This document shows positions 25,781-34,705 of a stretch of DNA of 64,000 nt, piece after piece. Position numbers and translations under genes: made by a program. Numbering within the stretch: position 1 is the first letter of the stretch; the number at the start of each line of letters is the position of its first letter. Source of the DNA: Streptomyces antibioticus (GTDB lineage: Bacteria > Actinomycetota > Actinomycetes > Streptomycetales > Streptomycetaceae); contig NZ_KQ948429.1 of assembly GCF_001514065.1 (NCBI RefSeq), forward strand, positions 310,001 through 374,000, written 5' to 3'. Under the pieces are notes generated by a model that had not been told where the DNA came from, searched no databases, and saw nothing but the letters and a program-made list of their open reading frames with translations.

Positions 25781-25821
25781 GGTTCACGGATCCACGGGTT
25801 CACGGATCCACGCGTTCACGG
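25781..25821 (+). repeat. 16-bp tandem direct repeat before the carboxypeptidase gene
   Basis: GGTTCACGGATCCACG occurs twice head to tail (25781-25796 and 25797-25812), followed by a truncated third copy (CGTTCACGG, 25813-25821). The array ends 4 bases before the AGGAGG ribosome-binding site of the gene at 25836, so it is in the leader region and might affect expression. Confidence 0.8.
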
Positions 25822-25835
25822 TTTAGGAGGCATCG

Positions 25836-28352
25836 GTGGCGGGCGAGTCCCCCGACAGGTCGAAGCAGCGCGAGTCGTCGGCAGAACCGACGTCGGGGAG
25901 CGCGGGTCCGGTTCCCGAGGCCAGGAACGAGGTCCGCGATCCGCGGCTCGCGGTGGCCCGGGACACCGCGGAGGGTGCCGGTTCCGGTACGGACGCCGGC
26001 GCGGAGTCCCGCGGCGGCGTGGACACGGCGACGCGCGTGTTCTCGGTACGGGACGTGGCGAAGGCCAGGGAGTCGGCGGCGCGGGCGGATGCTGCCGACG
26101 CCCCCGAGGACGCTGAGGACGCCGGGCCGGGCGAGGGCGGCGACGCGCGCCTGCGGGCCGCGGTGGCCGCGTGGGTCCGCTCGGGAGACGGCACACCGGA
26201 GAAGTCCGGGGAGGCGGGGGAGGCCGGGGTCGGGGTTGACGGTGAGGCCGGGGCAGGGACAGGAGCCGACGGCGAAACGAAGGCTGACGCCGCCGTGACC
26301 GAGGCCGACGGCCAGTCTGAGACTGGGGCTGACGGCGAGGTGAGGGCTGGAGCTGGCGGCGAGTCCGAGGCGAAGGCTGGGCCTGGGGCCGACCGCGAGG
26401 TGAGGGCTGGGGCCGACCGCGAGACGGGGGCCGGGGCTGACGGCAAGGCCGGGACCGAGGCCGAGGCGAAGGCTGGTGCTGGGGCTGATGGCGAGTCCAG
26501 GACCCAGAGCGACGGCGAGACCGAGACCGACGGCGAGTCCAGGGCCCAGACCGACGGCGAGACGAAGGCTGACGTCGCCGAGGCCCAGGCTGCCGCCGAG
26601 ACGGACGCCGGTAACGCGCCGGACGCCGAGGACGTGGCCGCGGAGGCGGACGGCGGCCGCAGGGCGGCGGAGGGGCCCCAGGGTGCCTCCACGGCCGCTG
26701 AGGAGCCTGAGACGGCCGCTGAGGCTGCCGAGGCCGCGAAGGGCGACGCCGAGCGGGACAGCGGCGAGCCCGGGTCGGCGACGTCCAGGGAGCCGGAGGC
26801 GTCGGAGGAGCCCGAGGACACCCCGCGGCTGAACGACGAGCCCGCAGAGCCCGAGGACGCCCCGCAGCCGAGCGACGAGCCCCGCGACGCGGTCGGCTCC
26901 GACCAGCCCACCACCATGCTCAAGCTCCCCAAGGCCCCGGCCCCGGCCCCGGCCCCGACCCCGGCGCCCGGCGCCGCCGAGCGCACCAGCAAATTCGTCG
27001 CGCTCAAGCCCGACGTCACCACCGCCGTCCCCCAGGTCGGCCCCGAGCGCACCACCCAGCAGCCGCTCCCGCCGAAGCCCCCGCTGGACCTTCTGGCCGA
27101 GCTCACCAACACGCCGCCGCCCCCGGAGACCCCCCTCCGCACCACCCTCCGCCGCGTGAAGATCTGGACGCCCCTCGTCCTCCTCCTCGCGGTCGTCTTT
27201 GCGGTCGTACAGTCCGTACGCCCGCTGCCCACCCCCACCCTCCAGCTCACCGCCGAGGAGACCTACTCCTTCGACGGCGGCAAGGCCGACGTCCCATGGC
27301 CGGCCACGGGACAGGCCGCTCTGGAGGTGCAGGGCATCGGTTCCTTCGGGTCCTCCGGGGAGCAGAAGCCCGTGCCGATCGCGAGTGTCGCCAAGGTCAT
27401 GACGGCGTACCTCATCCTGCGTGACCACCCCCTGAAGGGCGACGCCAAGGGTCCGATGATCAAGGTCGACCAGGCCGCCGAGGACCAGGCGTCCGCGGAG
27501 GGCGAGTCGACCGTGAAGGTGAAGGCCGGTGACGAGATCTCCGAGCGCGAGGCGCTGCAGGGCATCCTGCTCGCGTCCGCGAACAACGTCGCCCGCCTGG
27601 TGGCCCGCTGGGACGCCGGCTCCGAGAAGGCCTTCGTGGCGAAGATGAACGCCGCCGCCAAGGACCTCGGCATGACGAACACGACGTACACGGACCCCTC
27701 GGGCCTGCACGACACGACCGTCTCCACGGCCGTGGACCAGGTGAAGCTCGCCAAGAAGGCGATGCAGGAGCCGGTCTTCCGCGCGGTCGTGTCGATGATG
27801 GAGTACTACGACTACAAGGGCCAGAAGCAGCGCAACTGGAACTCGCTGGTCGGCAAGAACGGCGTGATCGGCATCAAGACCGGCACCACCACCTCCGCCC
27901 GCGGCAACCTGGTCTTCGCGGCGACGAAGGAGATCAACGGCGAGACCCGCACCATCTTCGGCGCGGTCCTGCGCCAGCCCGAGGGTGGCTTCGACCACAC
28001 GATCATCTCGGGCGCCCTGGACGCGGGCGACAAGCTGATCCGGGCCGCGCAGGAGAACCTGAAGTCGGCGACGATCCTGAAGAAGGGCGACGTCGTCGGG
28101 TACGTCGACGACGGCCTCGGCGGCAGGACGCCCGTCGTCGCCACCAAGGACGTCACCGCGGTCGGCTGGTCCGGCCTCACCGTGAAGCTGACGTTCGCCG
28201 CCGACGACGTACCGCACACCGCGAAGGCCGGCACCAAGGTCGGCTCGCTCACGGTCGGTGACGCCTCGAAGGGTGCTGTCACGGTTCCGGTCGCCCTCCA
28301 GAAGGACCTGGTCGAACCGGGCTTCACGGACAAACTGACCCGCCTCGGCTGA
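25836..28352 (+). CDS. D-alanyl-D-alanine carboxypeptidase (PBP) with long low-complexity cytoplasmic N-terminus
   Basis: An 838-residue protein starting at a GTG behind AGGAGG. Residues 1-440 are Ala/Glu/Gly/Asp-rich and include imperfect repeats of ADGE/GADRE type (about 115-245). A transmembrane helix follows (about 443-463, PLVLLLAVVFAVVQSV). The S11-type penicillin-binding domain has SxxK as SVAK (Ser517, Lys520), SxN as SANN (Ser581) and KTG at Lys681. The enzyme trims the terminal D-Ala from peptidoglycan stem peptides outside the membrane. Usual S11 enzymes are near 400 residues, so the cytoplasmic extension doubles the size. The active-site set is complete. Confidence 0.93.
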   Translation: MAGESPDRSKQRESSAEPTSGSAGPVPEARNEVRDPRLAVARDTAEGAGSGTDAGAESRGGVDTATRVFSVRDVAKARESAARADAADAPEDAEDAGPGEGGDARLRAAVAAWVRSGDGTPEKSGEAGEAGVGVDGEAGAGTGADGETKADAAVTEADGQSETGADGEVRAGAGGESEAKAGPGADREVRAGADRETGAGADGKAGTEAEAKAGAGADGESRTQSDGETETDGESRAQTDGETKADVAEAQAAAETDAGNAPDAEDVAAEADGGRRAAEGPQGASTAAEEPETAAEAAEAAKGDAERDSGEPGSATSREPEASEEPEDTPRLNDEPAEPEDAPQPSDEPRDAVGSDQPTTMLKLPKAPAPAPAPTPAPGAAERTSKFVALKPDVTTAVPQVGPERTTQQPLPPKPPLDLLAELTNTPPPPETPLRTTLRRVKIWTPLVLLLAVVFAVVQSVRPLPTPTLQLTAEETYSFDGGKADVPWPATGQAALEVQGIGSFGSSGEQKPVPIASVAKVMTAYLILRDHPLKGDAKGPMIKVDQAAEDQASAEGESTVKVKAGDEISEREALQGILLASANNVARLVARWDAGSEKAFVAKMNAAAKDLGMTNTTYTDPSGLHDTTVSTAVDQVKLAKKAMQEPVFRAVVSMMEYYDYKGQKQRNWNSLVGKNGVIGIKTGTTTSARGNLVFAATKEINGETRTIFGAVLRQPEGGFDHTIISGALDAGDKLIRAAQENLKSATILKKGDVVGYVDDGLGGRTPVVATKDVTAVGWSGLTVKLTFAADDVPHTAKAGTKVGSLTVGDASKGAVTVPVALQKDLVEPGFTDKLTRLG

Positions 28353-28557
28353 TCGAAGGCCGAGCGAGGGCCGAGCGAGGGCCGAGGAACCGCTACGCGT
28401 CCCGCCGCCGTCGCCCCCGTCCGGGGGCCCGGTGGCGGGCTGCGTGCTAGCGTCACGAATCGGGGCAGGTCGCCGGTCGCTCACGACGCGACCGTGAACG
28501 AGGCCGGAACATCACACGGCCGAGAAAAGAAGACGGGACACGGGGAGTTGCCTTCAG

Positions 28558-30459
28558 GTGGCCACTGCGGAGCCGACACGCGCAGACGACGCCGATCCGG
28601 GCTCGGACATGAGCCCGCGAATACGCGTGCCCGCGCCGCGCACGGAGAGTGCCGGAAGCACACAGAGCACCGAGCGCACCGACACCCCGGTCACCTCAGC
28701 CGACCCTGAGGCGTCCCCGGTGCCCTCCCGCTTCCTCACCGCCTTCCTCGCTCTGCGTGAGCGGATCCTGCGGCACCCCGTGCTCTCCTTCACCGTGCTG
28801 TCCGGCGGGCTCCACATCATGTGGTTCTTCGTGTTCGCGAACAGCGGCGGCGACCTCGCCGCGCAGGACGCCTGGGCGGAGTTCGTCGGCCGGCATCCGG
28901 ACTCGGCGTACAACCTCGCCTGGTACGGCGGCATGCACCCGGTGTCGTACAGCGTCGTCTCGCCGTATCTGATGTCGGTCCTCGGTGTCCGTACGACGAT
29001 GATGATCGCCGGGACCGTCTCGGCCGGGCTGCTCACGCTGATCCTGCTGCGCAGCCGGTCCGTGAAGAACCCGCTGTGGGCCTCGCTCGCGGGGGTCATC
29101 GCCTTCTTCTGCAACGCCGTCTCGGGGCGCGTGACCTTCGGTCTCGGCACGATGTTCGCGCTCGGCGCGGTCGCGGTCGTGTTCTGCTGGCCGTACCGCT
29201 GGCGGTTCAAGCGGTGGGCGAAGGCGCTGTGCGCGGCCCCGCTGGCCGCGCTCGCCACGATGGCCTCGCCGGTCGCGGGACTGTTCGTGGGGCTGGTAGC
29301 GGTCGCGCTGTTCCTTCAGAAGCGGCGGCCCGGCGCCTGGGCGCTGGGCATCGCGCCGACCGTGGTGGTCGCGGTGTCGGCGTGGCTGTTCCCGTTCTCC
29401 GGCACCCAGCCGATGATCTTCGGTTCGGTGATCCTGCCGTTCCTGTACGGCGCGCTCGTCTACTTCCTCGTCCCCAAGGGGTGGAAGACGGTCCGGCTGA
29501 CGGCCGCGGTGTACGCGCTCGCCGTCGTCCTGGTCTGGCTGATCAGCTCGCAGATCGGGTCGAACATCTCCCGGCTGCCGATGCTGTTCGCCGGGACGGT
29601 GCTGGTGGCGGCGCTGCCGTTCACGGTGCCGCGCAGCCGCAAGTGGTACGCGATCGTCGTGGCCATCGCCGGGTTCGGCGGCTGGGTCGGCTTCAAGTCG
29701 GTCGACGACGTCCTCAACACCACCCCGGCCGCCTCCTGGGCCCGCGAGCTGGCCCCGCTCGTCAACGAGCTCCAGGAGGTCGGCGCGCAGAAGGGCCGCG
29801 TCGAGGTCGTGCCGGCCCGCTCCCACCGGGAGGCGTCCGCGCTCGCCCCGTACGTCAACCTCGCCCGCGGCTGGAACCGCCAGGCCGACATGGAGCGCAA
29901 CCCGCTCTTCTACGACGACACCCTGAACTCCGCGAACTACCACGAGTGGGTCAAGCGCTGGGCCGTGCACTTCGTGGTCGTCCCCAAGGACGAGCCGGAC
30001 GGGGACGGGGCGAAGCGGGAGCGGGACCTCGTCCAGCGGGGGATGCCGTATCTGAAGCAGGTCTGGGGCGACGCCAACTGGCAGCTGTTCCAGGTGACCG
30101 ACCCGACCCCGCTCGCCGAGCCCAACGCGGTCGTGGACCGCGCCGAGCAGGGCGAGATGACCCTCCAGGTGCGCAAGGCCGGCCGGATCCTCATCCGCAT
30201 CCCGTACTCGCCGTGGCTGAGCATCGTCGACGCCGACGGCAAGAGCCTCAAGCCGCCGCAGGAGACGGAGGCGTCCAAGGACCGGGCCGACGGGGAGCCG
30301 AAGACGTACGACAACGTCAACGGCTGCCTGCTGGAGACCGAGGAGGACGCCCAGGGCGACAAGTGGACCGAGCTGATCGCGCCGCGGGCGGGGACGTACC
30401 GGCTGGCGGCGCCCTATCAGCTGCCGCGGGGCACACCGTGCCCCGACGAGCTGAAGTAG
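28558..30459 (+). CDS. Large integral membrane protein of GT-C/MFS-like appearance
   Basis: A 633-residue protein; the GTG at 28558 follows GGGGAGTT. An approximately 75-residue hydrophilic N-terminus precedes 10-12 hydrophobic helices (75-400). The C-terminal 220-residue soluble domain contains RVEVVPARSHREASALAPYV, YDDTLNSANYHEWVKRWAV and a late Cys pair (GCLLE, PCPDEL). Between helices 1 and 2 is AQDAWAEFVGRHPDSAYNLA, an extracytoplasmic loop like those with acidic residues in GT-C glycosyltransferases. It is sometimes annotated as an MFS transporter, but the soluble tail and loop speak against that. It follows the carboxypeptidase by 205 bp on the same strand, consistent with a cell-envelope role. 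Function unknown. Confidence 0.8.
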   Translation: MATAEPTRADDADPGSDMSPRIRVPAPRTESAGSTQSTERTDTPVTSADPEASPVPSRFLTAFLALRERILRHPVLSFTVLSGGLHIMWFFVFANSGGDLAAQDAWAEFVGRHPDSAYNLAWYGGMHPVSYSVVSPYLMSVLGVRTTMMIAGTVSAGLLTLILLRSRSVKNPLWASLAGVIAFFCNAVSGRVTFGLGTMFALGAVAVVFCWPYRWRFKRWAKALCAAPLAALATMASPVAGLFVGLVAVALFLQKRRPGAWALGIAPTVVVAVSAWLFPFSGTQPMIFGSVILPFLYGALVYFLVPKGWKTVRLTAAVYALAVVLVWLISSQIGSNISRLPMLFAGTVLVAALPFTVPRSRKWYAIVVAIAGFGGWVGFKSVDDVLNTTPAASWARELAPLVNELQEVGAQKGRVEVVPARSHREASALAPYVNLARGWNRQADMERNPLFYDDTLNSANYHEWVKRWAVHFVVVPKDEPDGDGAKRERDLVQRGMPYLKQVWGDANWQLFQVTDPTPLAEPNAVVDRAEQGEMTLQVRKAGRILIRIPYSPWLSIVDADGKSLKPPQETEASKDRADGEPKTYDNVNGCLLETEEDAQGDKWTELIAPRAGTYRLAAPYQLPRGTPCPDELK

Positions 30460-30469
30460 GGCCCCGGGG

Positions 30470-31345
30470 CTACCTGACCGGGAACGCCACGTCGCAGACG
30501 GGGTCCTCGGGCCCCGCCGCGTCCCAGTCCGCGAAGTAGATCTCCCGGCAGGGCCCCGCCTGTTCCAGGCCCTGCCCGGCGATCCACTCCTCCACCGCCT
30601 CGAAGGCGGCCATGATCTGCGGATGGGCCACCTGGGCCTTGGTGATACGGGTGTAGGCGAACCGCTGCGCCGGCTCGACCCGGACCTCCGTCCCCCGCAC
30701 CCGGCCCTGGGCCGCCGCCCACGCCCGTGCGGCGGCCTCGTCGGCGACCGGCACGCAGGACTCGGCGGGCCCGTCGCTCTCCATGGACACCTCGGCGTGG
30801 TAGCGGACGAACGGGGCCGCGGTCACGCCCCCGCACTCCCGCGCGCCCTCCTCCAGCCGGCCCAGTGAGGCGCCGATCCAGGCCGGCAGCTCTTCGGCCA
30901 GCACATGCCGCGTCTCGGTGATCACCACCTGCTCCGGCAGCTCCACCGTCTCCACCACGAACTTCCCGTACATCTCGGAGCTCCTCCCCGACAGTCGTCC
31001 ACGGAGGTACTCGGCGAGCGTCCGCTGCCCGGCGAGCCGGGTCTCGACCTCGGCCCAGTAGGCGGCCAGCACGTCCGCGCCCGCGACCCCGCCCGCCTCG
31101 ACCACCTCGGCGATCCGCGCCAGGGGCATGTCGAGCTGCCGCAGCATCGCCACCAGCCGGGCGCGGTCCACCTGGCCGGCCCGGTAGTAGCGGTAGCCGC
31201 TGGCCTCGTCGACATACGCCGGAGCCAGCAGCCCCAGCCGGTCGTACAGCCGCAGGGCCTTGGCCGACAGGCGGGCCCGGGCGGCGAACGCGCCGATGGT
31301 GAGCAGGTTGTCGTCAGTCACCGGACCATCCTCGTCCTCCGTCAC
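30470..31345 (-). CDS. MerR-family regulator with GyrI-like effector domain
   Basis: A 291-residue protein: N-terminal MerR winged helix (LLTIGAFAARARLSAKALRL, then YDRLGLLAPAYVDEASGYRYY), a coiled-coil, then a C-terminal GyrI-like ligand domain (EQVVITETRHVLAEELPAWI to REIYFADWD). This is the BmrR-like layout of multidrug-sensing activators. Two GTG starts (31345 and 31321) each have an acceptable RBS because a GGAGGAC...GTCCGGTGAC stretch is duplicated; the shorter start begins directly before the HTH. It lies downstream of glutathione peroxidase on the same strand, and convergent with the membrane-protein gene (10 bp). Confidence 0.9.
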   Translation of the reverse strand: MTEDEDGPVTDDNLLTIGAFAARARLSAKALRLYDRLGLLAPAYVDEASGYRYYRAGQVDRARLVAMLRQLDMPLARIAEVVEAGGVAGADVLAAYWAEVETRLAGQRTLAEYLRGRLSGRSSEMYGKFVVETVELPEQVVITETRHVLAEELPAWIGASLGRLEEGARECGGVTAAPFVRYHAEVSMESDGPAESCVPVADEAAARAWAAAQGRVRGTEVRVEPAQRFAYTRITKAQVAHPQIMAAFEAVEEWIAGQGLEQAGPCREIYFADWDAAGPEDPVCDVAFPVR

Positions 31346-31391
31346 CGGACGGGTCCTCCGCCCGGTGACGAGGAGGCTCTTCCCTGCCCCA

Positions 31392-31452
31392 GGGGCAAGG
31401 TCAACGGGCCCCCGGAGGCAAGGTCAACGGCCGCCAGGGGCGAGGTCAACGG
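31392..31452. repeat. Three direct repeats with a 22-23 bp period at the 3' end of the peroxidase gene
   Basis: AAGGTCAACGG occurs at 31397-31407 and 31420-31430, and GAGGTCAACGG at 31442-31452. The last copy includes the stop codon of the glutathione peroxidase gene. Just upstream of the MerR start a second set, GTCACCGGAC (31317 and 31341) facing CCGGTGAC (31362-31369), forms direct and inverted repeats. Either set could be regulatory; helical-turn spacing (about two turns) favours protein binding. Confidence 0.5.
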
Positions 31453-31952
31453 GCCAGCTGGGCCTCCACGGCGGCCACGAGCTCCGCCGCCTCCGGCTCG
31501 GTCTGCGGGGAGAAGCGGGCGACGACCGTGCCGTCCCGGCCGATGAGGAACTTCTCGAAGTTCCAGCGGATGTCGCCGGTGTGCCCGTCGCCGTCGGCGA
31601 AGTCGACCAGCCGCTCGTAGAGCTCGTGCCGGCCCTCGCCGTTCACCTCGACCTTCTCGGTCAGCGGGAAGGTCACGCCGTACGTCGCCGAGCAGAACTC
31701 CGCGATCTCCTCGGCGCTGCCGGGCTCCTGGCCCAGGAACTGGTTGCAGGGCACGCCGAGGACGGTGAAGCCCTGGTCGGCGTAGCTCTTCTGGAGGTTC
31801 TCCAGGCCCGTGTACTGCGGGGTCAGCCCGCACTTGGAGGCCACGTTCACGATCAGCACGGCCTGGCCGGCGTACTGGGAGAGGTCGGCGGCGCCGCCCT
31901 GGAGGGTGCCGATCTGGACGGAGAGGGGGGAGTTGCTGTCAACAGTGGTCAT
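31446..31952 (-). CDS. Glutathione peroxidase-family thiol peroxidase
   Basis: A 168-residue thioredoxin-fold protein with the GPx motif set: NVASKCGLTPQY (peroxidatic Cys), LGVPCNQFLGQEPG (Gln, and a second Cys) and WNFEKFLI (Trp/Asn). The catalytic position is Cys, not selenocysteine. Since actinobacteria lack glutathione, the reductant is probably thioredoxin. It reduces hydrogen and organic peroxides in the cytoplasm. Divergent or unrelated to the ArsR gene; the start at 31952 is 10 bp from the stop of the ArsR-like gene on the same strand, suggesting cotranscription. Confidence 0.95.
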   Translation of the reverse strand: MTTVDSNSPLSVQIGTLQGGAADLSQYAGQAVLIVNVASKCGLTPQYTGLENLQKSYADQGFTVLGVPCNQFLGQEPGSAEEIAEFCSATYGVTFPLTEKVEVNGEGRHELYERLVDFADGDGHTGDIRWNFEKFLIGRDGTVVARFSPQTEPEAAELVAAVEAQLAR

Positions 31953-31961
31953 AAGCGGATG

Positions 31962-32969
31962 CTAGCTCCGATAAGTGTCGGGCTGATGTGTGGGCTCCGA
32001 GGTCTCGGTGCGGGACGCGTCCACGAGCACGGTTCCGGCCGCCGTCCGCTCGTACAGCACCGACCGCCCCGCCCGCCGCCGCTCCACCAGGCCGGCGTCC
32101 AGCAGCACCCGCAGATGGCGGCCGACGGAGCCGAGGGCGCGGCCGGTCACCGCGACCAGCTGGGTCGTGCTCATCGGCGTTTCGAGCAGCACCAGCAGCC
32201 CTGCCCGCGCGGCCCCGACGAGCGCCCCGAGCCCGCCCGGGACGGGCCGGTGCCGGTGGTCCTCGGCGAGCACTCCGAGACACGGGTAGACGACGGCGTA
32301 CCGCTCGCGCCCCTCCCACGACACCCAGCCGTTGCCCGTCGTCACCGGGACGAAGGACAGCTCGGCGCCGGACGCGACCTCCCGCGGCGGGTACTCGTGC
32401 AGATTGACCTGGAACCGGCTCTCCCCGAGCCAGCGGGTCCAGGGCCGCAGCGAGTCCAGCACGGCCGCCCAGCCGCCCTGGCTCACCTGCGCGGTCCGCG
32501 CGACCACGTCGGCCTCCAGGACGCGCCGCCGACGGTCCCAGTACGGCCGTACGGTCTCCTCCCAGACGTGGGTGAGGAGCGCGGTCGCCCGCTCGGGCAG
32601 GTCGTCGCGCTCCAGCAGCGCGGGGAGCGGTCCGGCGAGCGAGACGCGGAGGTGGGCGCGGGCCGCGTCGGGGGCGGCCGCCCGCACCCGGGCCACGGTG
32701 TCCTCGAAGGTCTCCCCGGCGCGCGGGGTGGGGCAGACGAAGTCGGCGATCCAGGACCTGAGCGCGGCGTCCACGAGGGCGTCGGCCACCGGGTCGGCCG
32801 CGAGGAGCGCGCGATAGCCGGGCAGATGCGCCCGCAGCCACGCCTCCTCACCGGGGTGGGCGGCGGTCCCGCGGCGCAGCAGCCACAGACTCGCGAACGT
32901 CTCCGCGAACGGCGAGACCACGAACCGGCTCCGGGCAAGGGTGTCGGCGTCGAGCTGCCACCACCCCAT
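31962..32969 (-). CDS. ArsR-type regulator with DUF5937 N-terminal domain
   Basis: A 335-residue protein: start MGWWQLDADTLARSRFVVSP, a DUF5937 helical domain (residues 1-230) and a C-terminal winged helix (LETPMSTTQLVAVTGRALGS, then VGRHLRVLLDAGLVERRRAG). Met at 32969 is chosen because the family begins with WQLDADTLARSRFVVSP; the longer frame enters the shared promoter. It is divergent from an MFS gene, and a perfect dyad lies between them. Together this looks like a repressor/exporter pair. It is followed 9 bp later by glutathione peroxidase. Confidence 0.9.
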   Translation of the reverse strand: MGWWQLDADTLARSRFVVSPFAETFASLWLLRRGTAAHPGEEAWLRAHLPGYRALLAADPVADALVDAALRSWIADFVCPTPRAGETFEDTVARVRAAAPDAARAHLRVSLAGPLPALLERDDLPERATALLTHVWEETVRPYWDRRRRVLEADVVARTAQVSQGGWAAVLDSLRPWTRWLGESRFQVNLHEYPPREVASGAELSFVPVTTGNGWVSWEGRERYAVVYPCLGVLAEDHRHRPVPGGLGALVGAARAGLLVLLETPMSTTQLVAVTGRALGSVGRHLRVLLDAGLVERRRAGRSVLYERTAAGTVLVDASRTETSEPTHQPDTYRS

Positions 32970-33002
32970 GAGCCCCTGCCTCTTCGGTCTTCTCGCCGCG
33001 GC

Positions 33003-33020
33003 TTTCGCCGACGCGCGAAA
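33003..33020. promoter_or_regulatory. Putative operator between ArsR/DUF5937 regulator and MFS gene
   Basis: TTTCGC (33003-33008) and GCGAAA (33015-33020) are a perfect dyad with a 6-base spacer, next to an AT-rich CAATAACG. It sits 34 bp before the regulator start and 40 bp before the MFS start. Confidence 0.55.
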
Positions 33021-33059
33021 CAATAACGATCGCCGCCCGCCGCCTCCGAGACTCCCTCC

Positions 33060-34259
33060 ATGCGCAGCTACCGCGAGCTCTTCCGCACCCCGGAGTTCAC
33101 CCCCTTCTTCCTCTCCTACGCCGCCTTCAACGCGGCCCTGACGATCGGCGGACTGTCCCTCGCCACGCTGGTCTACCGGGCCACCGACTCCCCGCTGCTG
33201 TCGGCGCTGAGCATGTTCGGCCCGCAGTTGGCGCAGGTGCTGGGCGCGACCTTCCTGCTCTCGGGAGCCGACCGGCTGCGCCCGAGGTCGACGCTGGTCT
33301 GGTCGGGACTGGCCTTCGCGGCGCTCACGGCGGTGCTGGCGCTGCCCGGACTCCCGGTCTGGGGAGTCTTCGCCGTCGTGGTGCTCCAGGGCCTGATCGC
33401 GTCGCTGGGCGGCGGGGTGACGGGGGGCCTCCTGAACGAGATCCTCCCCAAGTCAGGCTTCGTACTGGGCCGTTCGGTGTTCAACATGGCGTCGGGCCTG
33501 ATGCAGGTGCTGGGCTTCGCGCTGGGCGGCGCGCTGCTGGCGCTCCTGTCCCCGCGGCTCTGTCTGCTCCTGGCGGCCGCGCTGTATCTGACGCAGGCCG
33601 TGGGCTACCGCCTGGGCCTGACCGCCCGCCCGCCCCGCGCCTCCGGCCGCCTCTCGGTCCGGGCGACGTGGCGCAACAACGCGTTCCTGTGGTCGTCGCG
33701 GGGCCGTCGCCTGACGTACCTCGGCCTGTGGCTCCCGAACGGCCTGGTGGTGGGCTGCGACTCCCTGTACGTCTCCTACGCCCCGGAGGCGGCCGGCGCA
33801 CTGTTCGCGTCGGGTGCGCTGGGCATGTTCATGGGTGACGTCCTGGTGGGCCGCTTCGTGCCGCCGGCCCTGCGCGGGCGCCTGGCCACCCCGCTGCTCC
33901 TGCTGCTGGCGACGCCGTATCTGCTGTTCGCGCTGCGGCCGGACGTGGTGTGGGCGGCGCTGGCGGTGTGCCTCTCCAATGTCGGGTTCGCCGCGAGCCT
34001 GGTCCAGCAGGAGCGGCTGATGTCCCTCACCCCCGACGACATGGCGGGCCACGCCCTCGGACTGCGCTCCGCCGGAATGCTCACCATGCAGGGCGTGGCC
34101 GCGGCGCTGGCGGGTTCGCTGGCGCAGGTGACGTCTCCGGCGGCGGCGATGTCGATGACGGCGGGGGCGTCGGTGCTGGTGACGCTGGCGTTGGCGGTGG
34201 CGGGTCTTCGTGTACCGGCTGCCGAGGCGGCGGCTACGGAGCCGGGTCTGGCTCGCTGA
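33060..34259 (+). CDS. MFS transporter
   Basis: A 399-residue protein with 12 hydrophobic segments. It begins MRSYRELFRTPEFTPFFLSY, as is common in Streptomyces MFS exporters next to ArsR/DUF5937 regulators. Arg/Asp-containing loop SGADRLRPRSTLVWSG after helix 2 and LVGRFVPPALRGRLATP between helices 7 and 9 are in the positions of MFS loop motifs. It is probably a drug or metabolite exporter under the divergent repressor. The 3' end overlaps the 3' end of the convergent MarR gene by 26 bp. Confidence 0.9.
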   Translation: MRSYRELFRTPEFTPFFLSYAAFNAALTIGGLSLATLVYRATDSPLLSALSMFGPQLAQVLGATFLLSGADRLRPRSTLVWSGLAFAALTAVLALPGLPVWGVFAVVVLQGLIASLGGGVTGGLLNEILPKSGFVLGRSVFNMASGLMQVLGFALGGALLALLSPRLCLLLAAALYLTQAVGYRLGLTARPPRASGRLSVRATWRNNAFLWSSRGRRLTYLGLWLPNGLVVGCDSLYVSYAPEAAGALFASGALGMFMGDVLVGRFVPPALRGRLATPLLLLLATPYLLFALRPDVVWAALAVCLSNVGFAASLVQQERLMSLTPDDMAGHALGLRSAGMLTMQGVAAALAGSLAQVTSPAAAMSMTAGASVLVTLALAVAGLRVPAAEAAATEPGLAR

Positions 34260-34701
34260 AGACTTCCGGCACCTTGTTGTCGAGGACGACGCGGGAGAGG
34301 AGCGCGGCGAGGCGGTCGCGCTCGGCGGGGGTGAGGCCGGCGGGCAGCGCGTCGATACGGCGGCAGGTCTCCTCGTAGAACTCCGCGGCGAGTTCGGCGC
34401 CCTGCCCGGTGAGGCTCACGCGAACGGCACGCCTGTCCCGGGGGTCGGGCTCCCGGCGGACGAGACCCCGCTGGACGGTCCGGTCGACCAGCCCGGTGAG
34501 ACTCGACTTGGCGAGGCCCAGGGTTTCGCCGAGCTCGGTCATGCCCTGCGGGTGGGGCATGAGGACGCAGAGGAGCTGGCCCTGTTGGGGGGTGATGTGG
34601 AAGGCGCGGCTGGAGTCGGCGTAGACGGCGTTGATGAGGAACGCGGAGCGGACCAGGGCGGGGACTATGCCCAGGGTGGGGGTGGGGGGTGGTTTGGGCA
34701 T
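34234..34701 (-). CDS. MarR-family regulator
   Basis: A 155-residue winged-helix protein. It has the DNA-binding region HPQGMTELGETLGLAKSSLT, then GLVDRTVQRGLVRREPDPRDRRAV with the wing Asp-Arg-Arg, and the C-terminal dimer helices. It is convergent and overlapping with the MFS gene, so it probably controls other targets or itself. Ligand unknown. Confidence 0.92.
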   Translation of the reverse strand: MPKPPPTPTLGIVPALVRSAFLINAVYADSSRAFHITPQQGQLLCVLMPHPQGMTELGETLGLAKSSLTGLVDRTVQRGLVRREPDPRDRRAVRVSLTGQGAELAAEFYEETCRRIDALPAGLTPAERDRLAALLSRVVLDNKVPEVFSEPDPAP

Positions 34702-34705
34702 TTGG

